Source: Undaria pinnatifida (lineage: Eukaryota > Sar > Phaeophyceae > Laminariales > Alariaceae). Taken from it: a stretch of 64,000 nt of DNA. The stretch spans positions 5,758,318 to 5,822,317 of the forward strand of contig JABAKD010000006.1 of NCBI GenBank assembly GCA_012845835.1. Reading direction: 5' to 3'. Positions within the stretch are counted from its first letter, which is position 1. Every line of letters begins with the position of its first letter. The notes under the pieces were generated by a model. It ran no database searches. It was not told where the DNA came from and saw only the letters and a list, made by a program, of their open reading frames with translations. A program made the translations under genes and the position numbers. This document shows positions 11,857-21,350 of the stretch, piece after piece.

Positions 11857-12233
11857 CCGGGTTGCTCCGGTTCGCTGCTGAACGTCGAATCATGAACTAT
11901 CCTCCTCTTACGTTCTTCTTCTACCACCCCCACGAGGTTAATCCGCAAACCTCGCACGCTCCGCGCTACTATCACTGGCATCACAATCACTCTCCCTTTC
12001 TTGACGTCTCTCACTGCATTCTCCCACAACTCGGCCACTTGTTTTCTAGCGCTGCTATGGTTCCCGTATGCCAGTTCCCGCTCGAGATTGCCTCCGGATC
12101 CCACATGCAACGGCACGCCTAGTCTCGCTATCTGTTCCAGCAGTGCGAAGCGGTCGACCTTGTGTCGTTCCCCGAAGATTTTCTTCACGCGCTCTACGTC
12201 AACATGTGGTACGAGCAGCTCTCCACCTAACGC
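11857..12233 (-). pseudogene. Start of a reverse-transcriptase-like domain, cut by the gap
   Basis: Read on the minus strand, a frame is open from an upstream stop at 12234-12236 to the gap. It contains a basic-helical lead (HVDVERVKKIFGERHKVDRF), then GRVIVMPVIVARSVRGLRIN, then VGVVEEERKRRIVHDSTFS. The order glycine-Arg-Val-hydrophobic, GLR, GVV and K/R-R-I-V-H-D matches the N-terminal fingers of reverse transcriptases of DIRS-type and related non-LTR-bounded elements. The catalytic core would lie in or beyond the gap. Upstream on the same strand are a tandem array and a Gag-like region, so this is probably the same element. I cannot assign the clade from this fragment, and a Ty3-like origin is possible. 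Confidence 0.45.
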
Positions 12234-12539
12234 CTACACCACCTTCCCTAAGTCCCCTCCTTTTCTTAGTAGTATCTCTTCTCCCAACCTAGCCACGACT
12301 CCCAGCAGTCGATCTCTTCGACTGCGTCTTCTCGTGACTTCCCCAGGCGCCCCATTGCGCTCCTCCACCTTGGGACCGCCTCCCGTTTCTCGCCCTTGAA
12401 CTCGTGCGCCGCCCCGTGGCTACGCTCTGTCCCTTCCCCCCCGTGGTTAGCTTCTTCTCTACGCCCCGCTCCTCCGCCCCCGTCACCGAAAGCTCCCCGT
12501 TCCTGAGCGTGTACGGCCTCATCGCCGTCCGCTCCCCCC

Positions 12540-13600
12540 TTTTCCTTTGCGCAGTCCCGTCGCCGCGCTCCCCCCCCGCCTGGTTTTGTACGGCCCCGTT
12601 ACCGCCCCCCGCCCCCTCCCTTCTCCCCGCGCGGCCCCGTTGCCACGTCCCCCCCCCCCCCCCCCCCTTGGACGTGTGCGGCTCCATCGCCGCCCACTCC
12701 CGCCCCTTTTCGTTTCGCAGCCCCGTTGCCGCGTTCCCCCCCGGCCTGGACATGTGCGACCCCGTTGCCGCGCCCTCCCCCCCCCTTTCTTTTTGCGGCC
12801 CCGTTGCCGCGCTTCCCCCCGACTGGGTCATGTACGGCCTCGTTCGTACACCCCCCCCCCCTTTTTCGCGACCCCTTTGTCGCGCACCCCCCGTTTGTCT
12901 GAGCCCGCGGCCTGGCCGCCGTCACTATGCACGGCCCCGATGCCACGTTTCCTCCCGACATGATGGTGTGCGGCCCCGTTGCCGCACACACACCCCGTTT
13001 CTTTGCTCGGCCCCGTTGCCGTTTTCCCCCCCGGCCGGGCCGTGTACGGTTTCGTTGCCGTATACCCCCCCCACATTTTATGCGCGGCCCCTTTGCCTCG
13101 CACACCCCGTTTGTTTAAGCCCGCGGCCTGGCCGCCGTGGCTCTGTGCGGCCCCGTTGCCGCGTCGCCCCCCGGCCTGATCTTTGTGTGCGGCCCCGTTG
13201 CTATACACCCCCCCCCCCCTTTCTGTGCGTGGCCCTGTTGCCGCGCTTCCCCCCGGCCGGGTCGTGTACGGTCCCGTTACCGCACACCCTCCCGCCCACC
13301 CTGTGCGTGGCCTCTTTGCCACGCAACCCCCATTTGTAAGAACCCGCGGCCTGGCCGCCGTCGCTCTGCGCGGCCCCGTCGCCGCGTTCGTTCCAGACCT
13401 GATTGTGTGCGGCCCCGTTGCCGCACACCCCCCCCCCTTTTCTTTGCGCGGCCGCGTTGCCGCGCTCCCCCCCGGCCGGGTCGTGTACGGTCTCATTGCC
13501 GTACACCCCCCCCCCCCGTTTTTACGGCCCTTTCTCCGCGCACCCCCCGTTTGTTTGAGCTCGCGGTCTGGCCGCCGTCGCTCCCCCCTTTGCCCAGTTG
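12540..13600 (-). repeat. GC-rich higher-order tandem array
   Basis: Monomers of about 36-42 bp carry GCGGCCCCGTTGCCGC and a C-run. Five or six diverged monomers make a larger unit marked by GCGGCCTGGCCGCCGT, seen at 12907, 13123, 13346 and (as GCGGTCTGG) 13563. This gives unit lengths of 216, 223 and 217 bp. The minus strand reads Gly/Asn/Ala/Arg-rich repeats (GNGAAH, AGGERGNGAA), but the frame changes between units. It lies between the Gag-like and reverse-transcriptase-like parts of the minus-strand element. Confidence 0.8.
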
Positions 13601-13969
13601 TGTACTTCTTATTCGCGGCTTTCCCGCCTCGATACCACTAGCTTCTCCTTCTTGTCCCTGTACAGTTCATTTCCCGTACCCTCCTTCCCCCCTTCCTCTC
13701 GCGCGCCCTATCCCTCGTGTTCCTTTATCCTTTGCGTAACCTACTGCCTTTCCCTTTCCTTTCCTTATTTCTCCCCTTTTCTCTTCTTTTTCCCCTCTGG
13801 TTCCCCACCCCTACCTCCTCGCCCCCTTCGAGCCCCTTATTTTCTTTACCTGTATTGATTGATCTGACCGACCCCGGTGTCGGCCCTCCCGCGATGTTGG
13901 TCTCCCAGCCTTTCTGCTCCACTCGGTGGCCCTCTCTGTGCTAGAATTCGCCTCCCGGTCCCCGTTCGT

Positions 13970-16030
13970 CTATGGCTGGCCCTGCGCTCTGGCAGGGCCC
14001 GCACCTTCATTCGTCCTTCTTGCCCTTCTTCTCCCCCGCCCTCTGCCCCCCCGGGGCTGCTCGCTTCTCACCCCTTCCCACCCCCCGACCCGCTCATCTT
14101 TTTTCCCCTTCTCGCCCCTGTGCTCGAACTTGCAGTCCCCACAATTTTCCATGTAAGGACAGGGCTTGCCACTGTTGAAGAAGTAACACTCCTTGCTTCC
14201 CCCCCCCCTCCTTCCTTTCTTTACCCTTGCGTTCTCCTGCTACACCCCTCTCCCCCCCGCCCCGCTTCCCCCCGCCGGTTGCCCTCTTCGTACCCTCCCC
14301 CTCCCCCCTTTCCTCCCTCCCCCAGCCCTGCACTCACTCCCCCCCCCCCCTCATGTATGGCGGCGCCACGTCCAGCCACGCCCGCGTTGCTTTCAACTCC
14401 GGGAATGGTAGGGGCCCGACTTCTTCTGCCGTCGGCCACGTGTTCCCCCTCCGCTTCAGCCTCAGCGCTTGCGTCCGCACCTCTTCCCCGAACACCGCTA
14501 GGTCCATATTGAATCGCGTCACGAACTCATCCTGGAAGCACTCCGACTCTACCACCCTCCTGTTCGTCAAGAAAAATTATATACCCCTTCCTTCATGCTG
14601 TAGAATGGTTTCCCCCATTGACTCTCCATCCGTCCCAGCGCTTCCCGCCCCATCTTCGTGAGCACGTCCATCGCGAGCCTCGCCATGTACAGAATCACCC
14701 CCAGAGCAACTTCCGTCCTGTCTGGCAAGGCTGTCCCGCCCTCACTCCGGCGCTTCCCCGACTTCTCTGTCCTCGAATACATGGTCATGTCTAGGTCGGA
14801 AAAACGCATCAGGTCCCCCTCTCCTTTCCGGTTCATAAAGAACCGCTCACTGCACAACGAAGACATCGCCCGTTCCTTCACCGAACCCCATGGCGGTACT
14901 CCCCCGTCTGCCCTGATTACCCCCCGCATGACCATGCCCATGTCCATCACCTGCGCCCATTATGATGGTTCCGGCTCCCTGAAGCAACTGCTGGGCCGTG
15001 GGCCCCTGTCCTCTTCCGTTTCGCCCCACTTCCACCCTTCGCCCCCAAACCTTTCTCGCCTTCCCCACCCCGGTGCCGCCTGCTTGTCCTCCCATCCTCG
15101 CTTCCCATTAGCCCTTCCTTTCGTCGTCCCCCAGTAGCCGTCTTCGGCCATTTGCCCCGTCCATGCGCCTCTACCCTTTTCGTCGCTCAACCACCAGTCT
15201 TCCTCTGCTGCCTTATCCCTGTGCTGGCGTTTCCCTTTTCCCCCCTGTATCCGCCCTCCATGTTCCGGTCATCCCCTCCTGCCTTCCCAATAGCCGTCCT
15301 CGGCTGTGGTTTCTGTGATCGGACCTCCACCTCTTCCTTCCCACCCTTCCCCGTGTTCCTGTCCCATCTGCCTCCAGTAGCCGTCTTCCGCTGTGGGTTC
15401 TATGTGCGGGCCCCTGCCTCCTGCTTCCCATCTCCCGACGTCTTGGCTTTGGCTTCGTCGTTCGGCGGCATTCTTCGACAGTAACATTCGTCTCGTTCTT
15501 TCTCTAACCTCCCCGGCCTCCGTGTCATATGAAACTCCCCTGCGTTCACGGGGGTGTCCCATGATTTTCCGTTCCTCCGGCTGGTGGTGCCGGTCCTGCC
15601 TCCTCGGCTCTTCGTGCCGCTCCTGCTGTCGTGGGTTACCCGCAAGTTAATCCATCTCGTCGGTCATGTCCTTACTCGTTTCTCTCGCGCGCATCCTTCT
15701 ACCCACCTTCTTTTAGACCTCGCTCTCAAACATTTCCTTCCACCTCTCTTACGCTCTTCTACTTTCACTCTCATACCTCCCCTTTCCCAGTTATTCATGG
15801 CGTTGGTTCCCACCGTTACCCTCCTTCTGGGAGCCTGCTGTTTGCTCCCCCGGCTTTCGTATCTCCCGCACGTCCTCGACGCTGCCGTTCGATCTCCTTG
15901 CTTTTTCCTTCCTCTCCAGCTCTTCTTTCCTCGTGCACTCCATCTCTTCGAGCTCCTTCCGCAGCTTTCTGATCTTCGCCTGGAAACCTGCTCCCCGTTC
16001 CTGTGACGATAACATGTCCTCGTACACCTG
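13970..16030 (-). pseudogene. Gag-like region of a minus-strand retroelement, fragmented
   Basis: Several minus-strand frames together look like one decayed polyprotein. From 16027 a coiled-coil-like stretch (RKLRKELEEMECTRKEELER) is seen. Around 15131, 15285 and 15372 a repeated AEDGYW peptide follows. From 14950 to 14567 comes a compact helical segment ending near SMKEGVYNFS, and from 14570 to 14334 another helical segment (NRRVVESECFQDEFVTRFN). Near 14110-14190 there is a Cys/His cluster, with CYFFNSGKPC then NCGDCKFEH, like a CCCH or knuckle-type finger that Gag proteins use for nucleic acid. The order suggests Gag followed by RT (11857-12233). Frames are broken, so no single product is expected. 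The family is not identified. Confidence 0.4.
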
Positions 16031-16483
16031 TCTCCCAGCCTTATTTCAGATTGCGATTGGTGTCTCCCCGTGCCGCCTCTGTACCCCTATGCTCCTGCCG
16101 ACGTCTTCTCCCTACTGCTACTGCTGATGCTGTCGCTGCTGCGTGGGCGCTACTCCCTTCTTCCTCTACCGTTTGTTGTGTCCGATACTCGCTGAATGTG
16201 TGCTGCTGCTGTGCTACGTTGTTGCTGCTGAGGTCCTCCTATTTTTTCTGCTATTCCTCCCCCTGGAAACACCCCCCCCTATGCTACCCGGTTCTCCGAT
16301 ATTTCCTCTTCGTTACGCCAAACTCCAGGCTGTTCCGACATTCTTACAATTTCAAATTTTAGAATATTCTATAACATAAAAAACATTTCTATATATCGTA
16401 GTGAATTCTTGGACGCGTGGAAACTTGAGATTGTGAAATAAGGGCCCGTATACTACTACTGAGTAATATGTCTTCTTGTCTTG

Positions 16484-16886
16484 TCTTTCATTTCCTTCCT
16501 TTATCTTCTTCTCTTTCTTTGCTTCTTTTTTCCAATTGACTTGCGTCTGTCATGCGTATGTGCGCAGTGATAGGTACTACGTGCAATATGTACGTTCTAG
16601 TCTTTTTTGGGTGGCAAACGCTTTTATTATAGTCGGTTTGTCCAGGCGCAAGTAGTGAAACGTATGCACCAGTATGGACCTGGCACATCGTAGGCTGACT
16701 CCCGACTTCACTTTTATATGCTTCTGGTGGAGGCATGAATTGCGTCAGCTAGCTGTGATATATGCGTGTGCCACCTCTGGTTTGTTTGTGTTTTCCCCTG
16801 GCGTATTCCTCAGCTCCAAAGTGACTGGAGCTTGTCCTGTGACCACGGACTTGATTATGCGAGTTAATCTGAGAACAACAACAACA
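16484..16886 (+). repeat. Dispersed repeat with (AAC)n tail, copy 1
   Basis: This copy and 28183-28593 share a T/C-rich start, GTGATAGGTACTACGTG, GGAGGCATGAAT, TGTGATATATGCGTGT and GCCTGTCCTGTGACCACGGA. Both end in GAACAACAACAAC. The simple (AAC)n tail resembles the 3' end of a SINE or LINE. The two copies flank the LTR element in the same orientation but are clearly diverged, unlike the LTRs, so they are not its termini. Confidence 0.65.
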
Positions 16887-16999
16887 TTATCTATAGACGG
16901 GTAGAGGAGGGAGTCGAGTGTTTCATGCGAAAATAGCATAACGAGGCAGAGAGACGCAGAGCTACAGAGCGACAAGCAACCGTAGCGGCAGCGCCATCC

Positions 17000-17160
17000 A
17001 CCGTCGGCATCCCTAAACGGCCGGGAAGAGGGAGAGAACGGGGGAAGGCGGGGGGGAGATGGGAGGAGGGGCGGAGGGGCGGAGGGGGGAGGGAGAAAGG
17101 GGGGGAGGGGCCGAGGAGCAGACGGGGGAGAGGGGGGTGGGGAGGGGGGGCGTCCTGCCC
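17000..17160 (+). repeat. G-rich low-complexity stretch
   Basis: This is a run of GGGGGAGGGG-type sequence with a strong purine bias just upstream of the LTR element insertion site. Minus-strand frames read Pro/Ser-rich peptides that I consider artefacts. Confidence 0.7.
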
Positions 17161-17233
17161 TAGAGACTGAAATCTGGGTCTGGCCATCATCGTCTTGAAG
17201 TGTTTGGGCCTTCCGATGGCCGTTAAAATCTAG

Positions 17234-17674
17234 TGTTGCGGCGGATTGACATGACGTCACATGAAATCCCGTGGCGGAATGCTTCCTAGGTCTGTATAAC
17301 GCCGATCAGTCTAGAAAGCGTGCTGCTCACGGCCTCAGTCCAAAAACACACAAAACCAAACGAGGGAAAAAGGAACCTGAACTTGATCTGACACGAGTGT
17401 GAGTGACTGCGAACCGAGCTTGAGTACAGCTATCGTTACCGTGAGGCATTGTTGGAGGTTTCATCCGGAGATCTGTTATATTGTACGAGCGCTTGGAAGA
17501 GGACCGCGTCGTACGAGACTGGTGTTTGCAGGCAGCTGTTGCAACAAGCAGACAGGAGGGATCAGCCTGAAGGTAGACACGGAGGAAACGAACTAGAAGC
17601 GGTGAGAGAGTTGGGACAAGGGATTGGAGACTTGGGTACGTGTGACTTAAATAGCTCTTTATCCGTTCGTTACA
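17234..17674 (+). repeat. 5' LTR
   Basis: It is identical to 27519-27959 except at one site: A at 17554 corresponds to G at 27839. It has TGT...ACA ends. A TGACGTCA palindrome lies at 17252-17259. The A/C-rich stretch at 17342-17360 and the TGTATAACG at 17294-17302 are the only promoter-like strings I see. A short open frame within the LTR occurs in both copies only because the LTRs are identical. Confidence 0.97.
17252..17259 (+). promoter_or_regulatory. CRE/ATF-type palindrome in LTR U3
   Basis: TGACGTCA is the classic binding site of CREB/ATF-type bZIP factors. It lies 18 bp inside the LTR, where an upstream promoter element is expected, and is repeated at 27537-27544 in the 3' LTR. A role in element transcription is inference. 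Confidence 0.4.
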
Positions 17675-17694
17675 TGGGGCCTCAGCTGGGATCC
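17675..17694 (+). other. Probable primer binding site
   Basis: Sequence starting TGGGGCCTCAGC directly follows the LTR with no spacer. A PBS that begins TGG is expected, because it pairs with the CCA end of the priming tRNA. I cannot identify the tRNA by eye. Confidence 0.55.
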
Positions 17695-20552
17695 GTGTGG
17701 GTTGATAGTCTCGCTTGACGCAGGTAGAAGTACGGTCGTAAATGCGCCTTCGGTAGAAGTGCAGCTGCATGCCAAGCCAATTTTGGTTGAAATAATGTAT
17801 AGAATTTAGCATGGGAAAAAAGGAGTAGTCTAAAATTGAATGAATTTTACAGGATGTTGAAGAAAATTCCATGGCAGTTCAACTCTTCAGTATCATGTTG
17901 AAAATCTCGCTTGTGTAGCAAAATTTCGCTTGAAGCAGCATCGCGAACCCCACACGCTGCAGGATAATCACAGGCAGACACCGCAGAAATAGAAGCAGCA
18001 GCAGTACAGCAGGCCGCATGAGTGATGAGAATCGGTCGTCGTGATCTCTAGATAGTCGAGGCGAGGAATGAGACGCTTGATAGTTCATACATGATGAGGA
18101 GTCACGCAGTCCATGCTACGCACAGCAGTACATGCAAAGAGCAAACGAGATTCTCCCCGCTTTGACTGACACACTGTTTTTTTGTATGCGTTGCAAACGA
18201 AACGTTGGTACGTATGCATCAATGGTATAAATTGTTCCGCAAAGCATGCATTTTTTTTGCTTTCGTGCTCGTACTTACTTTTACGACGAGTACTTCTGCA
18301 TTGTTGTACCAGGTATGTATGTCATCGTGCTGTATACATGCGTATCATATGTTCTGTATGTCGTTTGTGATATGCTCTTGTTTTTTTTGTGCTGCACCAT
18401 TTTTGACGCCAAACTGACCGGGTATACCTGCCTAAAAAAATATTTTTCGTATGTTTGGGTACCAATACGTACTCAATCGATAACGGATGCATACAGCAAG
18501 CGATGGTACCATGCGATCTCACGACTGGAGTGTATTCTAATTTTGACAATATCCGTAAACCAAATGTTTCAAATTTTGAACTGGAAAAGACATACATGCA
18601 TCCCTGCCTGCTAGTAAGCCTTGCCTAAATGCAAGTCGGGGGGGTATTTATGTAGGCAGGATGGTGAAAAGGGAGTAACATGGACTCTTGATAATTGACA
18701 GGTCCGCCCGTATATTCGGCCGACCTGGTATCCCGCCGTTTCAGGGGGGGAGAGTGTTATAAGGCTTAGTTTGGGTAAGCTATTGGTTAACCAGTTGCAA
18801 GTGGTCAAACGGACTAATACCCCACTAATTTCTTAACACCAGTAAAATAATGTACCAGGTAGCAAAAAATATACTCCGGGAGTATTATTATTTTGCAAGC
18901 TGTGTATGATGCTCCGATCGCGCGTATTACGTATTATACATCATTTGCTCATACATATACCTACTACTGCTGCTGTATAGACTATATGGTCAAAACAGTG
19001 TACGGTTGTGAGTGTAGAGTATTATATGTATACGTTATTATTGGGGTTACTTGTTTGTTGCACCTTGCAAAGCATGAGAAATCCATTGGTCTGGGGGATC
19101 AGCAATTGCTGTACGGAAGAATAATATACAGGTTGGTCTTGCTTATTTTACCTTGTATAGAACAGTACACAAGTTGGTATTTATACTACGCGAAATCCTA
19201 ATCTACGGGCTGGGTTATTTTGGAAAAATATAGCAAGGGCTGACTAAGTTGTATAAAATGTAAGAAGTAGACTAAATAATACGAGACCAATAGGACATCG
19301 GGAAAGGATTATCATCAGTGCCGATGACGAGTAAGTTCATACGTGATAAGTCACTGTAGGCATGTGCTTGCGTTCATCATACGGGTTGAAAATGAGTTCG
19401 GGTCTGTTAGTTGATCTACACTTGTTGCATACTGTGAGACGACCGTAAGGCAAGGGTTTTTTTGCAGGCAATTTGGTTTTGGCCTTTGTGATGGGGATTT
19501 TGTGTCTTCGCAGGTTGTATAGGCACTGCAAGGTCGTTCTCACAGGTGTTTCAAGAGTAGTGATACTGCATACTGGTTCTGGTTTTTAATTTTGTATGGG
19601 GAATGTAAGATTTTCTATAGCTGCTCTTTGTCATGCTAAGAACTTACCGGAATTGGAGACATGGTTTAGGAACATTATCATATTGGAATGGGAAGGGGGG
19701 AAGCTCGATAATTACGTTGAAATCTTGAGGATTGTAAAGAATGCATTAATAGGGGGGAAGCTTGATAAATACGTTGGAATTTTAAGGATCGTAAAGAATG
19801 CATTAATATTAATTAATGGAAACAAAATAACATTTCACATGTCAGTGGAGCTATACCCGACATGGGAACTACTGCATACAGTGAGTGGAGCTACATGCAG
19901 AGCTACTATACAAGTCCTTTCAAGGCGCGTAGTAATTTATTACTGATAGCTATGCATGAATATATGTAGACCTTGAAACTTTATCGATTGTTGTGTTACG
20001 TATGGACGCTTATACCTCGATAGATGTTTACAAAATAAATGATGGATTCTGCTGTTCCAAATTCGTTCAGATAGTAGTGTGCATGAAGGATGTACAACAA
20101 TGACAGATATAGCTAATGCCTACAAATAGATTGATATGTCTTAGATACCTAAGGGATTCCATACGTCACTCTGTTGGTAAAGACTCGAGCTTTTGAAGGG
20201 CGGCATTTCCGAAGGATTACGTGTATATTATGATAAGGGGACAACTTTCAACAAACCAGGAAGGTAAATATGCATGTACTCGAAACCTTTCACCACCCCT
20301 CTTTCCCACCCACCTTGTCCCAAGCCACTGTTTATACCCGTTTAGTGCGGACAACTTGGTGTTACTAGACTCCATCGATCCCCTGGACTCCACTCGTCTC
20401 CCTAGACTGCATCGTTGGATACCATCTTTACCTTATACGACGCAGCTTCGTCGAGTACATCGTGTATCACGCAGCCACATCGAGTCCGTCTTCGTCAAAG
20501 GGAAACGGGCGGCGTCCCGGGGAGGGGGGGGGGAGTGATTGGAGGAAATAAC
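17695..20552 (+). other. Long leader of the LTR element, no capsid gene seen
   Basis: This 2.9-kb stretch has no long plus-strand frame. It includes a family A fragment (18893-18935) and a ~55-bp tandem duplication (GGGGGGAAGCT..GCATTAATA, about 19695-19807). One short Cys-containing minus-strand frame (19337-19543) is not recognised. A capsid domain is normally expected near here, so it may have been lost, replaced by inserted repeats, or be too diverged to see. Confidence 0.55.
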
Positions 20553-21350
20553 ATGGCAGGGAGAGGGGGCCCTTTTTGGGGACCTTTTGGTGCACCCTAC
20601 CCGAGGGGACGGGGGGGGAGGAGTGATTGGAGGAAATAACATGGCAGGAAGAGGGGGATCTTTTTGGGGGACCTTTTTGGGGACCTTTTGGTGCACCTTA
20701 CCCGAGGGGAGGCCCACCACAGGGTGGCCCGCCACAGACCGGCCAGGCTGGAGGCTCACCACAGGGCGGCCAGGTCGGATGGGGCCCACAGGGCGGTGCA
20801 GGACGAGGGGCAGCAGGACCGGCAAATCCTGTAGGAGCGGGACGCGGGTACAATCAGATGTCCCCTCCCTCCCTAACGTCACCCTTCGGAATCGGAGGAC
20901 GATGGGGTCCACAGGCAGCCCCAAGAGGAGCACCACCGAACCCTATATCGCGAGGAGGACCTCCGATAGCGCCACCGATGCCGCCAAGGCCGCCCCAGCA
21001 ACAACAGCCAGGGTATGCTAGCCAACAACCACCGAACCCTATATCGCGAGGAGGACCTCCGATGGCGCCACCGATGCCGCCAAGGCCGTCGCAGCAACAA
21101 CAGCCAAGGTACGCTAGCCAACAACAGCAAGGGTTCGCTGGCCAACAACAGCCAGGGTTTGCTGGCCAACCTCAGCCATGGTTTGCTGGTCAACAGCAGC
21201 CAAGGTTTACTGACCAACAGCAGCCGGGGTTCACTGGTCAAACAACAGCCAGGGTTCGCTGGCCAACAGCAGTGAGGGTTCACTGGTCAACAGCAGCCAA
21301 AGTTCAGAGAGTTCCGCTCACCGATCGGGAATGGGAGCACTGTAAACTAA
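20553..21350 (+). pseudogene. Gag-like Gly/Pro/Gln-rich protein, frame-broken
   Basis: The likely start is the ATG at 20553 (MAGRGGPFWG). An 88-bp duplication places a second ATG at 20641, and an extra ~13-bp repeat (CTTTTTGGGGGAC) then shifts the frame. The main body (about 20680-21240, second frame) is low complexity. A 96-bp repeat occurs twice (NPISRGGPP / APPMPPRP / QQQQP), followed by about eight 24-bp units coding QQQPGFAG (21119-21306). One unit is 25 nt (CAAACAACAG, near 21240) and the next reads TGA in place of a Pro codon. A Cys-x12-Cys pair in another frame (about 21340-21382) has the spacing of a zinc knuckle but lacks its middle Cys and His. It occupies the Gag position; function beyond that is inferred. 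Confidence 0.55.

Noticed and set aside
10583-12188. Frames of 366-492 codons across the gap
   Set aside because: Most of their length is N or GGA repeat; only the minus-strand part right of the gap looks like protein.
12404-13739. Long plus-strand Pro/Arg/Cys-rich frames
   Set aside because: They come from the GC-rich tandem array; all three frames stay open because stop codons are rare in such sequence.
17399-17596. A 65-codon frame seen identically in both LTRs
   Set aside because: Its repetition follows from LTR identity; it has no start context or domain and lies in regulatory sequence.
19337-19543. Minus-strand frame with CNKCRS and PELIFNPYDERKHMP
   Set aside because: It is short, has no recognisable domain and lies antisense in the LTR element leader; not enough to call a gene.
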